From assembly GCA_020831845.1 (NCBI GenBank), contig JAFIFV010000037.1:26326-90325 (forward strand): DNA of 64,000 nucleotides, written 5' to 3'. This stretch comes from Ectothiorhodospiraceae bacterium. GTDB taxonomy: Bacteria > Pseudomonadota > Gammaproteobacteria > Nitrococcales > Aquisalimonadaceae. The notes beneath the pieces are model-generated. The model was not told the origin of the DNA. It saw only the letters and a program-made list of their open reading frames with translations, and made no database searches. The position numbers and the translations under genes were made by a program. Shown one piece after another: positions 45,152-53,632 of this stretch. Each line of letters begins with the position of its first letter. Within the stretch, counting starts at the first letter, position 1.

Positions 45152-45448
45152 CTACTCCTTGCCGGAAGAAAGCGTGGCACCGTCGACAAACAGCCGCTTC
45201 AGCCCCAGAAAGCCTTCCACCCGAATGGTATACGCATCGTTCGACTCCAACTCCGGAGCCAGATACACGGTGATCCCATCGACACCCAATTGCCGGTAGG
45301 CAGACGGTTTCTCCGGCAAACCCGGTTCGACCACCGGAACACCGGCAGCCCCTCCACAACAACCGTGCCGCGTGGATACCCGCACCGTCACGGCGGCGTG
45401 CCTGCCCTGCAGCCACTGCCGGGCCTCGGGCGAGAATCGGATCACCAT
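45152..45448 (-). CDS. CC-motif (CC/Se-like) small protein in the ars operon
   Basis: 98 residues. A vicinal cysteine pair at residues 30-31 (RHGCCGGAAGVP) sits in a small beta-rich HesB-like protein (VTVRVSTR, GITVYLAPELESN, FLGLKRLFVDG). Similar CC or Cys-Sec proteins occur near arsenic and selenium genes. The adjacent cysteines could bind arsenite or a metal, but this is inference. It starts 3 bp after acr3 stops and precedes the Usp gene by 3 bp. Confidence 0.65.
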   Translation of the reverse strand: MVIRFSPEARQWLQGRHAAVTVRVSTRHGCCGGAAGVPVVEPGLPEKPSAYRQLGVDGITVYLAPELESNDAYTIRVEGFLGLKRLFVDGATLSSGKE

Positions 45449-45451
45449 CGG

Positions 45452-46558
45452 CTAACCTCCGGCCGGGGCCGTTTGCGCAGCCGGGAAATGGTTGCGGGTA
45501 CGGTTCGCGATACGCACCAAGGCCAGCATCAACGGCACCTCCACCAGCACGCCCACCACGGTAGCCAGTGCAGCGCCGGACTGCAGACCAAACAGAGCTA
45601 TGGCCGCCGCCACCGCCAGTTCGAAAAAGTTGCTGGCTCCGATCATCGCCCCCGGCGCGGCCACGTTATGCGGCACCCGCCACGCCTTGGCCCAGCCGTA
45701 GGCAATGAAGAAAATCAGGAAAGTCTGGATGATCAGCGGAATCGCGATCAGCACGATGTGCAGCGGATTGTTCAGGATAACCTCGCCCTGGAAGGCGAAT
45801 AGCAGAATCAGGGTCAGGATCAAGCCAATGGGCGTCACCGGCGCCAGACGCTTCATGAACACGTTGTCGAACCACTCGATTCCTCGCCGCTTGATCAGCA
45901 TTATGCGGGTCAGATAGCCGGCGCCGAGCGGAATGACAATGTACAGAAACACTGAAAGGGCAACCGTATCCCAAGGCACGGCGATGTCCGAAATGCCCAG
46001 CAAAAACACGACAATGGGCGCGAAGGCGAACAGCATGATGATATCGTTCACCGACACCTGAACGAGCGTGTACGCGGCGTCCCCGCGTGTCAGGTAGCTC
46101 CACACGAACACCATGGCCGTACACGGCGCAGCCCCGAGCAGGATGGCACCGGCCAGGTATTCGCGTGCCAGCTCTTCCGGGATCAGCGGTGCAAACACCA
46201 CCATGAGGAAGAACCAGGCGATGGCAAACATCGTGAAAGGCTTGATCAGCCAATTCACCGTGGTGGTTATCACCAGACCCTTCGGTTGTCGACCGACGCC
46301 GAGGATGGAGGAGAAATCGATCTGCACCATCATCGGAAAGATCATGGCCCAGATGAGGATCGCCACCGGGATCGACACCTGGGCGTACTCGAACCGGGAC
46401 AGGGTTTCCGGCACACCCGGCGCGAACTGGCCGAGGGCGATGCCGGCCACGATGGCCAGCGCCACCCACACCGAGAGATACCGCTCGAACAACCCCATAC
46501 CCTCGCGAATGTCCGGCGCGTCGTCCGCCCGCACCGCCGCCGAACGTGACTCGCTCAT
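45452..46558 (-). CDS. acr3: Arsenite efflux permease ACR3 family
   Basis: 368 residues with ten hydrophobic spans, characteristic ACR3 segments [33 protein letters not shown] and the Cys-containing [19 protein letters not shown]. It expels arsenite (and possibly antimonite) from the cytosol, driven by proton motive force. Start ATG 46558 overlaps the arsC stop by 4 bp. Confidence 0.95.
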   Translation of the reverse strand: MSESRSAAVRADDAPDIREGMGLFERYLSVWVALAIVAGIALGQFAPGVPETLSRFEYAQVSIPVAILIWAMIFPMMVQIDFSSILGVGRQPKGLVITTTVNWLIKPFTMFAIAWFFLMVVFAPLIPEELAREYLAGAILLGAAPCTAMVFVWSYLTRGDAAYTLVQVSVNDIIMLFAFAPIVVFLLGISDIAVPWDTVALSVFLYIVIPLGAGYLTRIMLIKRRGIEWFDNVFMKRLAPVTPIGLILTLILLFAFQGEVILNNPLHIVLIAIPLIIQTFLIFFIAYGWAKAWRVPHNVAAPGAMIGASNFFELAVAAAIALFGLQSGAALATVVGVLVEVPLMLALVRIANRTRNHFPAAQTAPAGG

Positions 46559-46983
46559 GCCTGACCTCCCGTCAGTTCCTGTTCGAGCAATTGTGACACC
46601 CGCCGGCGGATGTCGTCCCGCACCGCGCGGAACTGCGCGGTGATCTCGTCTTCCGTACCGGTGGCCTTCGCCGGATCGGGCAATGGCCAGTGTACCCGGC
46701 GGGTGCCGGGAGGTAACACCGGACAGTGCTCGTCGGCGTGGCCGCAGACGGTTACCACCAGGTCTGCTTCGGCCAGCATGGCGTCAGTCAGCGCGGTGGA
46801 TTCCTGCCCGGAGATGTCCACGGCCACCTCGGCCATGGCGGCGATGGCGCGCGGATTCTTGCCGTGGGCCTCGATACCGGCGGACTGCACCACGGCGCGC
46901 TCCCCGGCAAGCTGACGGGCAAAACCTTCGGCCATCTGCGAGCGGCAGGAATTGCCGGTACACAAGAAGAGAATATTCGGCAT
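46555..46983 (-). CDS. arsC: Arsenate reductase, thioredoxin-coupled (LMW phosphatase type)
   Basis: 142 residues from ATG 46983; the longer frame upstream overlaps arsR and is ignored. The LMW tyrosine phosphatase loop has Cys8 (CTGNSCRS, with Arg14), and the redox Cys80 and Cys87 ([10 protein letters not shown]) match the thioredoxin-linked class of ArsC. It reduces arsenate to arsenite, which ACR3 then exports. Confidence 0.95.
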   Translation of the reverse strand: MPNILFLCTGNSCRSQMAEGFARQLAGERAVVQSAGIEAHGKNPRAIAAMAEVAVDISGQESTALTDAMLAEADLVVTVCGHADEHCPVLPPGTRRVHWPLPDPAKATGTEDEITAQFRAVRDDIRRRVSQLLEQELTGGQA

Positions 46984-46990
46984 GACAACC

Positions 46991-47326
46991 TCAGGAGCAG
47001 CTGATGGAGGGGCGATTGGGCATGGTGGCCAGCCGCTGGCGGATATCGCGCACGGCCTCGGCCTGGAACACCGCTTCAAGCGTCTCCATGGCCCAGCGAG
47101 GCAGTGCCGGGTTCAGGCGGTAATACACCCACTGACCGCGCCGTTCGTCGATAACGATTCCCATGTCCCGGAGCTGCCCCAGGTGGCGCGAAACACGGGG
47201 CTGTGACAGATCCAGCGCATGAACGAATTCGCAGACGCAGACCTGCTGCTCACTCAGCAACAGCAACAGACACCGTAGCCGCGTTGAGTCCGACAAGGCG
47301 CGGAAGAATTGTTCCGGAATAATCAT
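46991..47326 (-). CDS. arsR: ArsR, arsenite-responsive repressor
   Basis: 111 residues of the ArsR/SmtB winged-helix family. The first helix region has the metalloid site Cys30 and Cys32 (CVCEF), followed by the DNA-recognition helix SQPRVSRHLGQL. A further Cys lies near the C terminus (SISCS). The start ATG 47326 has no evident ribosome site and lies 6 bp from the operator, suggesting a leaderless mRNA. It is the first gene of the ars operon. Confidence 0.93.
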   Translation of the reverse strand: MIIPEQFFRALSDSTRLRCLLLLLSEQQVCVCEFVHALDLSQPRVSRHLGQLRDMGIVIDERRGQWVYYRLNPALPRWAMETLEAVFQAEAVRDIRQRLATMPNRPSISCS

Positions 47327-47731
47327 ATTTGCATATCCAGATATGGTTATTAGTAAACTCTAGCAGTGACGGGCACCAGCCACAAGCAGAGCGACAGCAA
47401 GCACCCCGGTGGCGACAGGATTGACGACAGGGCAATTCCGAGTACACTACGTTCGTCTTTTCGTCAGAGGACCTTTTCCCTTGGACAGTCACAGTCCCAG
47501 CGACAGTCACTTGATTCGCGCGTTCGGCGGATAAGGCCCTCGACTTCCACAGTCGCCGCCTCCGCTGAACGCCAGCGGGGAGCGCGACAATGGCAGCCGG
47601 CCATCTCCGGCTTCCTCCTGTCCCACGCTCCGTTTGAAAACACAGGGAACGGCAATCGGCCGTCCGCAGCACGCTCCACTGAAACGGAGATGCCGGCAGC
47701 CGCGTGTCGTTCCAGCAACGGAGATATCAGC
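47327..47731. other. Intergenic region between arsR and the MgtE-N-like genes
   Basis: 405 bp between divergent genes. It holds the ArsR operator at its left end. The rest has several short GC hairpins but no riboswitch consensus I can place, and its small open frames have no coding character. Confidence 0.4.
47332..47345 (-). promoter_or_regulatory. Candidate ArsR operator
   Basis: CATATCCAGATATG is a perfect palindrome with a 2-bp centre, 6 bp before the arsR start codon. AT-rich palindromes of this kind are typical ArsR sites. A TATGCA-like -10 on the minus strand (47335-47330) overlaps it. Confidence 0.6.
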
Positions 47732-47956
47732 ATGCTGAACCAGGAATTCAACACCAATCTGCTGCACGACACCGCCACGCACCTTTCCTCCCTCCCCGCC
47801 CCGGAGGCGGCCAGCTATCTCGAACAGCTGGACTCCGAGGGGCGGACCCGCCTTTTCCGATTACTCCCCCAACATCGTCAGCTTCGCGTGTACGCGGCGC
47901 TCGCGCCGTCCAAGCAGAACCGCGAACTGGCCGAAGTACTGGCCAGCCATCACTGA
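47732..47956 (+). CDS. Small MgtE-N-like helical protein (74 residues)
   Basis: 74 residues from ATG 47732 (GGAG 9 bp upstream). The sequence is helical and similar in pattern to one part of the MgtE N-terminal domain (SSLPAPEAASYLEQLDSEGR, then LFRLLPQHRQLRVYAALAP). No membrane span or signal peptide. It is followed 23 bp later by a second MgtE-N-like protein and then mgtE, all on one strand. It may be a free-standing regulatory domain. The function is not proven. Confidence 0.6.
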   Translation: MLNQEFNTNLLHDTATHLSSLPAPEAASYLEQLDSEGRTRLFRLLPQHRQLRVYAALAPSKQNRELAEVLASHH

Positions 47957-47979
47957 ATGCCAACGGGGAGAGCTACGCC

Positions 47980-48351
47980 ATGGAACCGATTGCCGTCGTT
48001 CGTCTGTTGCGTGAACTGATCCTGCTCCGCGCCTGGCAGCGGGTGCAAAGCCAGCTCGACCTGCTGCATGTGCGCGCCATCGCGCATGCCTTGTCCGACC
48101 TGGATCGGGAGTTGCTCCTGAGCACCTTCGAGCTGCTGCCCGCCAGCCGTCGCTGCGGGGTGTTCGCCCATCTCGGCCGCCGGGAGCAGATCATCCTGCT
48201 GGAACTCATCGATCAGCGCGAAGCATGGCGCATCGTGCAGGGCCTGCTGCCGGCCCACCGGCAGGCATTGCTGCGTTCGCTGCCCAAGGCGGCATTATTC
48301 GCCGGAGCGGCCGACAAGGTGGCCTTCCCGCTCGCGGTTGGCCACAACTAG
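47980..48351 (+). CDS. Free-standing MgtE N-domain paralogue (123 residues)
   Basis: 123 residues from ATG 47980 (GGGGAG upstream). It aligns without gaps to residues 6-102 of the MgtE encoded 184 bp downstream, with about 37 of 95 positions identical, including RLLRELI, an Ala-Trp pair, a His-Val pair, R-x-E-Q and GLLP. The MgtE N domain is the cytoplasmic part that gates the channel by Mg2+. Here it stands alone with no CBS or membrane part. A divergent C-terminal tail (about 25 residues) is not matched. Confidence 0.75.
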   Translation: MEPIAVVRLLRELILLRAWQRVQSQLDLLHVRAIAHALSDLDRELLLSTFELLPASRRCGVFAHLGRREQIILLELIDQREAWRIVQGLLPAHRQALLRSLPKAALFAGAADKVAFPLAVGHN

Positions 48352-48534
48352 CAACCTGAAACAAGCCAGCAGTCGCGGTACAAAGGCGTTGTAATACGCG
48401 CCCTTCACCATGACTGGGAATCTGCCGCAGGCTGTCATCCAGTCGCGCCGGCGGAACCATGACCTTTTCCACAGGCAACGCCACAATACCGATCACTGAC
48501 ACGTGCGCGCCAGAACGCATACCAAGGAGGCCGA

Positions 48535-49887
48535 ATGGAAGACAAACAGGAAAGCCGACTGCTACGGGAACTGATACAGCGCGAGGCCTGGGAGGAACTC
48601 GCCGAGCAGCAGGAAATCATGCACGTCCAGGACGTGGCGGCGGCACTGGAGGAACTGGAGCCAACCGTGGTACTGCAGGCCATGAACCAGTTCCCACGGG
48701 AACGCTGGCCAGCGATTTTTGCCTACCTGAACCGCGCCGAGCAGTACTCCCTCCTGCAACAAATGGACCCGGACGACGGCCGCTTCGTGCTGGCCGGGCT
48801 GCTGCCGGACGACCGCACCGCGCTGCTGGAATCGGTGGAGCAGGAGGACATGGAACAGCTGATGCAGCTGCTGCCACCCGCCGACGTGAAGCAGGCGCTG
48901 AAACAGCTGGGCTATCCCGAAGAGAGTGTCGGGCGGCTGATGAATACCCGCTTCGTCACCATCCGGCCGGACTGGACGGTGGGGAAGGCGATGGAACACG
49001 TCCGCACCCGGGGCGAATCCGAGGACACCATCAACACGCTCTACGTCACGGACCCCACCGGCCGCCTGCTGGGCACGGTCGGCCTGAAGCGTCTGGTGCT
49101 GAGCGCGCCGACCGCCAGCGTGGAGGAATTCATCTCCGGCCAGTTGGTCACGGTGAGCGCGGCGGAAGACCGCGAGGAAGCGGTGCGTCTGATCCAGCAC
49201 TATGACATCACGGCGCTGCCGGTGACAGACAAGACCGGAGTGCTCCTGGGCGTGGTCACTGTTGACGACGTCATGGACGTGGCCGAACAGGAGAACACCG
49301 AGGACTTCCACAAGATCGGCGGCATGGGCGCCATGGGCCTGAGCCTGCGCGAGGCGCGCCCATCGCTGCTCTATCGCAAACGCGTCGGCTGGCTGGTCCT
49401 GCTGGTATTCATGAACATCTTCGGCGGCGCCGGCATTGCCTATTTCGAGGCAACCATCGAGGCGGCCATTGCCCTGGTGTTCTTCCTGCCCCTGATCGTG
49501 GACTCCGGCGGCAACGCGGGTTCGCAGTCCGCCACGCTGATGGTCCGCGCGCTGGCCACCGGCGACGTGCAGATGCGCCACTGGCTGAAGCTCTGGGGCA
49601 AGGAGCTGGGCGTGGCCACAGCCCTGGGTGTGACCATGGGTATAGCCGTCTGGGGGCTTGGACTCTGGCGAGGGGGTGTGGAGATCGCCATGGTCGTGTC
49701 GACTGCCATGGTGGCAGTGGTTATCGTGGGCAGCATGATCGGCATGCTGCTGCCGTTCCTGCTCACCCGCATGAACCTGGATCCGGCCACCGCCAGCGCT
49801 CCGCTGATCACCTCCATCGCGGACATCTGCGGCATTCTGATCTACTTCACCATCGCCACCATGGTGCTGACCCTGCCGGCGGTATAA
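48535..49887 (+). CDS. mgtE: Magnesium transporter MgtE
   Basis: 450 residues: N domain (about 1-130), two CBS domains (about 135-255, with MNTRFVTIRPDWTV and HYDITALPVTDKTGVLLG), and five membrane spans at the C terminus with the MgtE signature IVDSGGNAGSQSATL. It is a Mg2+-gated magnesium channel in the inner membrane. The ribosome site AAGGAGG is strong. It has its own terminator after the stop. Confidence 0.95.
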   Translation: MEDKQESRLLRELIQREAWEELAEQQEIMHVQDVAAALEELEPTVVLQAMNQFPRERWPAIFAYLNRAEQYSLLQQMDPDDGRFVLAGLLPDDRTALLESVEQEDMEQLMQLLPPADVKQALKQLGYPEESVGRLMNTRFVTIRPDWTVGKAMEHVRTRGESEDTINTLYVTDPTGRLLGTVGLKRLVLSAPTASVEEFISGQLVTVSAAEDREEAVRLIQHYDITALPVTDKTGVLLGVVTVDDVMDVAEQENTEDFHKIGGMGAMGLSLREARPSLLYRKRVGWLVLLVFMNIFGGAGIAYFEATIEAAIALVFFLPLIVDSGGNAGSQSATLMVRALATGDVQMRHWLKLWGKELGVATALGVTMGIAVWGLGLWRGGVEIAMVVSTAMVAVVIVGSMIGMLLPFLLTRMNLDPATASAPLITSIADICGILIYFTIATMVLTLPAV

Positions 49888-49890
49888 GCA

Positions 49891-49925
49891 AAAGGGCTGT
49901 CGACCGGAATGATCGACAGCCCTTT
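49891..49925. terminator. Terminator after mgtE, possibly bidirectional
   Basis: A 13-bp perfect stem (AAAGGGCTGTCGA at 49891-49903, TCGACAGCCCTTT at 49913-49925) immediately after mgtE, ending in T on one side and A on the other. It can serve mgtE and the convergent outer-membrane-like gene. Confidence 0.9.
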
Positions 49926-49954
49926 CTCCCGCGAACCGCTGCGGACGCCAGGCC

Positions 49955-50629
49955 TCAGAAACGAAGGGCCTCGAAGCCGATACCTGCCGCCCAGCCGCTG
50001 ACACCCCCGGATTCCAGCTCCTTCAGATAGCTGACGTCCAGCGAGACCTGGTCATCCAGCAGCATCAGGCGCAGGCCGCCCTGCACCGTCGGATCATCGT
50101 CCGTGTTGCCGAACACCTCCGCCACCGCCTCGACCGGGCCGAACAGCCCCATCTCCGTTGCAACCCCCCAGAACGGGTCGGTGTCGCTGCCATCGCGGAC
50201 ATGGGTCACCCCCACATTGAGGTGCAGCATCATGCGATCGGCGATGGCCTCCACCGTGAACGGGACCAGCAATACTCCCTCCTCGACCTCGTTGGTCTCG
50301 GTATCGTAGACCGCGCCGCCAAACAGTCCGAGCCCGTAGCCGTGGGTGGCGATGTCGCGGAAAAGCCACTTGCCTTCCAGCGCGAACAGCTCCCGTTCGA
50401 AACGGGGCATTTCCACCTCGGCCGTCAGTTGGAAAGGCATGCTGTCGCGGAAGGTGCCCAGCAGGAAGTTGGCTTCGTCATAGTCGCTGTGCCAGAGCTC
50501 CATCTCCACCGAGCGCTGATCGATCAGTTCGGCATCCTGCACGACGTACTGGCCGGAAGCCATGACGGCGGGCGCGCACAATGCCGCCGTTCCCGCGATG
50601 GCAGGGCGGAAGGTCATGGAACGAAACAT
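49955..50629 (-). CDS. Predicted outer-membrane beta-barrel protein of unknown family
   Basis: 224 residues. A signal peptide (1-24, ending near VMASG) is followed by alternating short beta-strand-like sequence, ending in aromatic Phe (EALRF), a typical outer-membrane C-terminal signal. I cannot assign a family. A GGAG ribosome site precedes ATG 50629. It is convergent with mgtE and downstream of two MgtE-related genes on its own strand, but a 182-bp gap makes operon membership uncertain. Confidence 0.7.
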   Translation of the reverse strand: MFRSMTFRPAIAGTAALCAPAVMASGQYVVQDAELIDQRSVEMELWHSDYDEANFLLGTFRDSMPFQLTAEVEMPRFERELFALEGKWLFRDIATHGYGLGLFGGAVYDTETNEVEEGVLLVPFTVEAIADRMMLHLNVGVTHVRDGSDTDPFWGVATEMGLFGPVEAVAEVFGNTDDDPTVQGGLRLMLLDDQVSLDVSYLKELESGGVSGWAAGIGFEALRF

Positions 50630-50811
50630 GGGAAAGACTCCTCATTGGTTATCGGACGTCCGCCAGGGACGTTTGCCTGTGAAGAGCCACGCATGCGCAT
50701 GCCTCCGCCGGCCTTCCGGCCAACGCGTCAGGAAGGCCGCGCAGGGGCACGGGCATGGGTGGCCTGGTAGGGGAGCACCCATGGGGCGCTTCCCGGGTCG
50801 GGTACCAGCAG

Positions 50812-51246
50812 TCAGGCTTGACGCCGGCCGGCGCCCAGATCCCGCAGCAGTCTGCCGAAGGACCAGGGCACAAGTGGCACATGCTCCAAATCCGCTGCGG
50901 CGCGCGACCGTCCGGCGACCTCTTCCGGATTGGAGTGACGGGCCGAGCGCAACACGCTGAACACGCGCTCTGCCGTCTCCGGCGCGCAATCCGGCAGCGT
51001 TTCCCGCAGGACGTCCAGCGAGACCAGGTGGCAGAGACGGCGCAGGGATTCCGTGTCCAGCGCCGCCAGCAGATCCGCCTTGGCGTACGCGGTGGATTCC
51101 AGGAACGCAACTGCGCCCCGGTGCAACGGCAGAGCCCGGAACCCGGCCCCCTTCTCCTGCCGTGGAAGCGCAGCCAGCCAGCCGGCCAGCTCCCTGGGCA
51201 GGGCGCGATCCAGTTCCCGCGGTGGTGCAACAGTAAACTGCTTCAT
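50812..51246 (-). CDS. Helical MgtE-N-like protein (144 residues)
   Basis: 144 residues from ATG 51246, chosen because GGGAGG lies 6 bp upstream. The middle part (about residues 20-105) is helical and, in pattern only, resembles the MgtE N domain (FLESTAYAKADLLAALDTES, then LPDCAPETAERVFSVLRS). The match is weaker than in the 123-residue protein. No membrane spans or signal peptide are seen. It follows an N-domain-less MgtE core by 47 bp, so it may supply that missing domain. This is inference. Confidence 0.5.
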   Translation of the reverse strand: MKQFTVAPPRELDRALPRELAGWLAALPRQEKGAGFRALPLHRGAVAFLESTAYAKADLLAALDTESLRRLCHLVSLDVLRETLPDCAPETAERVFSVLRSARHSNPEEVAGRSRAAADLEHVPLVPWSFGRLLRDLGAGRRQA

Positions 51247-51293
51247 GGTCATCCTCCCGGCGTTTCCGCCACAGGGGCGTAACCGCCTCGGTT

Positions 51294-52361
51294 TTATCCC
51301 GAAATACCCAGCAGCCACGCGGCCGTCAGGAAGTAGACCGCCAGGCCGCTGAAATCCTTGATCGTCGTGATGAAGGGATCCGCACCCGGGGCGTGATCCA
51401 CGCCCAGCTTCAGCAGCACGTAGGGCAGCAGGAAGCCGAGCAGGCAGGCAGTGGTGATGGAGAACATCAGCGACACGCCCACCACGACGCCCAGCATGGG
51501 AATATCGTTCGGGGCACCCTGCCATGCCCAGGCGACGAGGCCGCCAATCGTGGCCAGCACGGCGCCCATCACCAGCCCGACCTTCAGTTCTCGCATCATG
51601 TGCACGCGGAAGAAGCGCTTGAGGTCGATGTGTCCCAGAGCGAGACCGCGGGCAAAGATGGTGGTGCTCTGGGTGCCAACGTTCCCGCCCATATCCATGA
51701 CCAGAGGGATGAAGATGGCCAACGCCACGATGGCTTCCAGCACGCCCTCGAAGTAGTCGATAACACCCCCCACCATCAGGCCGCCGACCAGCGTCACCAT
51801 CAGGAAGGCCATGCGGACCTTCACCGGATAGCCGATGCCGCCAGATGTCAGCTTTTCGCTGCGCACAACCTCCCGGCGGTGCGTCAGATCACCGACGCCG
51901 GCCTTCCAGTAGACGTCCTCGGATGCCTCTTCTTCGAGCACGTCCATGGCATCCTCGACACGGAGCACGCCCACGATGCGGCCACTGTCGGCCACCACCG
52001 GCAACATCGAAAGATCCAGGCGCTGGAGCAAACGGGCCGCCTGTTCACGATCGGTCTCCGGGGAGACACGCAGTTCGGGCCGCTCCACCAGGTCCCGAAT
52101 GGCCTGTCCCGGCTCGGCACGTAGCAAGGTGCTCAACCGGAGTAAGCCTCGATAAGCTCCGTCGGCACCGGACACGAACACCATGGAGCAAAGCGCGTCT
52201 TCCAGCGTGGAGCGACGGACCACCTCCAGCACCTCGCCGGCCATCATTCCCTCCCCCACGCGCAGAAAATCGTGTTGCATGATTCCGGCGACGGCATTCT
52301 CTTCAACCTCGGCAGCACCGAACGCCAGATCGTGCAGCATGATTGCGGTATCTTTCGCCAT
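51294..52361 (-). CDS. MgtE-type transporter core lacking the N domain
   Basis: 355 residues from ATG 52361 (GGGAG upstream). Short N-terminal region, CBS-type sequence (about 60-160, with LDLSMLPVVADSGRIVGVLRV) and five membrane spans with the family motif FIPLVMDMGGNVGTQSTT. Compared with the 450-residue MgtE it lacks the roughly 130-residue N domain. It probably carries Mg2+ or another divalent ion. It pairs with the 144-residue helical gene downstream. Confidence 0.88.
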   Translation of the reverse strand: MAKDTAIMLHDLAFGAAEVEENAVAGIMQHDFLRVGEGMMAGEVLEVVRRSTLEDALCSMVFVSGADGAYRGLLRLSTLLRAEPGQAIRDLVERPELRVSPETDREQAARLLQRLDLSMLPVVADSGRIVGVLRVEDAMDVLEEEASEDVYWKAGVGDLTHRREVVRSEKLTSGGIGYPVKVRMAFLMVTLVGGLMVGGVIDYFEGVLEAIVALAIFIPLVMDMGGNVGTQSTTIFARGLALGHIDLKRFFRVHMMRELKVGLVMGAVLATIGGLVAWAWQGAPNDIPMLGVVVGVSLMFSITTACLLGFLLPYVLLKLGVDHAPGADPFITTIKDFSGLAVYFLTAAWLLGISG

Positions 52362-52564
52362 GACTCTATCTCCCATTAATGCATGGATAGGCATGACCGA
52401 TGGCGCCGCTTTTGTTTGGAATTCGAAAGAATGAATTCCAGGCAAAAGCAGACCGTCGGCCAGATTAAAAACCAGGCCATATAGCGACGACGCAGCGCAG
52501 GGCGCACCGAAGGGACGGCACGTGCAAACGCGGCTTTGTCGCAAATCAGTTTGTCGGGGAGTTA

Positions 52565-52583
52565 CCAGGCCGGGCCGGCCTGG
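52565..52583. repeat. Perfect 19-bp palindrome in the MgtE-core leader
   Basis: CCAGGCCGGGCCGGCCTGG has 9-bp arms around a single base. It would form a stable hairpin in the leader RNA or a dimer-binding site in DNA. Confidence 0.6.
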
Positions 52584-52804
52584 AAGTCATGCATGCGCCA
52601 GAGACGGCGCCGAGGGCTTCAGGCAGGCAAACAGGCCGGGAACACGCCGCACAAGCGGCTTTCCCCGTACTGGGATAATCGACTACTAGGGTCTTCCATC
52701 GGAGTACTGTCTTACCTCGCTCAGGTTCACAACGAACGGGACGTATGTTACTGGCCCGCGCTCCAGCATTCAAGCTGCAAAGGACAATTTATTCGAGAAT
52801 TTCA

Positions 52805-52840
52805 GAAAAAAATAAAGCAGCCATTATAGGCTGCTTTATT
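52805..52840 (-). terminator. phoU terminator
   Basis: A 12-bp perfect stem (AATAAAGCAGCC at 52811-52822, GGCTGCTTTATT at 52829-52840, 6-nt loop) with a T-run on the minus strand (plus-strand A run 52806-52812), 25 bp after the phoU stop. It closes the pho-pst operon. Confidence 0.92.
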
Positions 52841-52865
52841 AATGGGAAATCATTCCGAACCAGTT

Positions 52866-53588
52866 TCAACGACGGTCGCCGGTGGCTTCCTCTGCCATCT
52901 TCTCGAAGCTGGTGTGGCGCACATCCTTGCCCTTCACGAAATACACGACGTATTCGCAGATATTGCGGGCCCGATCGCCGATGCGCTCCAGGGAACGGGC
53001 CGCCCAGACGATGTCCATCACGCGCGGGATGGCCTCGGTGTCTTCCTTCATACGCTGGGTCAGACGTCGCAGGATCACTTCGTACTGGCTGTCCGCGTTG
53101 ATGTCCATCTGTGCCACTTTCACCGCCGCTTCCGGGTCCATGCGGGTGAATGCATCCAGCGCCCCATGCAGCATGCGACGCACATGGTCGCCAAGCTGGG
53201 CCATCTCGGCCATGGGGCTGGCTACGCGGTCCACTTCCAGCAGGTGCAAAGCCATGCGGCCGATCCGCTCGGCCTCGTCGCCGATGCGCTCCAGGTCCGT
53301 GATGGTCTTGATCACGGCCATGACCAGGCGCAGGTCACTGGCGGTGGGCTGGCGGCGGGCCAGGATGTGAGTGCACTCCTCATCCAGCTCCACTTCCATG
53401 GCGTTGATCTGGTAATCCCTGGTGACCACCTGCTCGCCCAGTTCCTGATCGCCTTCGACCATGGCTGTTACGGCGTCCGCCAGCTGCTGCTCCACCAGGC
53501 CGCCCATGGTCATCACACGATTGACGATGTCCTCCAGCTCCTCGTTGAACTGCTTGGAGATATGCTGGGTGAAAAACGACTTGTCCAT
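52866..53588 (-). CDS. phoU: PhoU, phosphate signalling regulator
   Basis: 240 residues from ATG 53588 (AGAGGAAAG upstream); longer frame not used. Two three-helix PhoU repeats show the metal-binding E/DxxxD-type motifs (ITDLERIGDEAERIG and ARSLERIGDRARNICEY). It dampens PhoR activity when phosphate is plentiful and communicates with PstSCAB. It follows pstB by 44 bp. Confidence 0.96.
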   Translation of the reverse strand: MDKSFFTQHISKQFNEELEDIVNRVMTMGGLVEQQLADAVTAMVEGDQELGEQVVTRDYQINAMEVELDEECTHILARRQPTASDLRLVMAVIKTITDLERIGDEAERIGRMALHLLEVDRVASPMAEMAQLGDHVRRMLHGALDAFTRMDPEAAVKVAQMDINADSQYEVILRRLTQRMKEDTEAIPRVMDIVWAARSLERIGDRARNICEYVVYFVKGKDVRHTSFEKMAEEATGDRR

Positions 53589-53632
53589 GCTCTTTCCTCT
53601 TGGCCGCAAGGCGGCCTGTCAACGCAAGCGGA

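Larger units (their letters stand above)
52362..52865. other. Long intergenic leader before the MgtE core gene
   Basis: 504 bp between the MgtE core gene and the phoU stop. After the phoU terminator (52805-52840) there are about 440 bp with hairpins on the minus strand: a perfect 19-bp palindrome (CCAGGCCGGGCCGGCCTGG at 52565-52583) and a stem GCCGC-TTGT-GCGGC (rev. strand, near 52650). No M-box or other known riboswitch consensus was recognised, and the small open frames lack coding signs. Confidence 0.45.

Noticed and set aside
52546..52773. 75-residue minus-strand frame in the MgtE leader
   Set aside because: No ribosome site, odd composition and no coding bias. It looks like chance in GC-rich DNA.
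52362..52810. M-box (ykoK) magnesium riboswitch before the MgtE core gene
   Set aside because: The conserved M-box core could not be aligned by eye, so I list only an unexplained structured leader.
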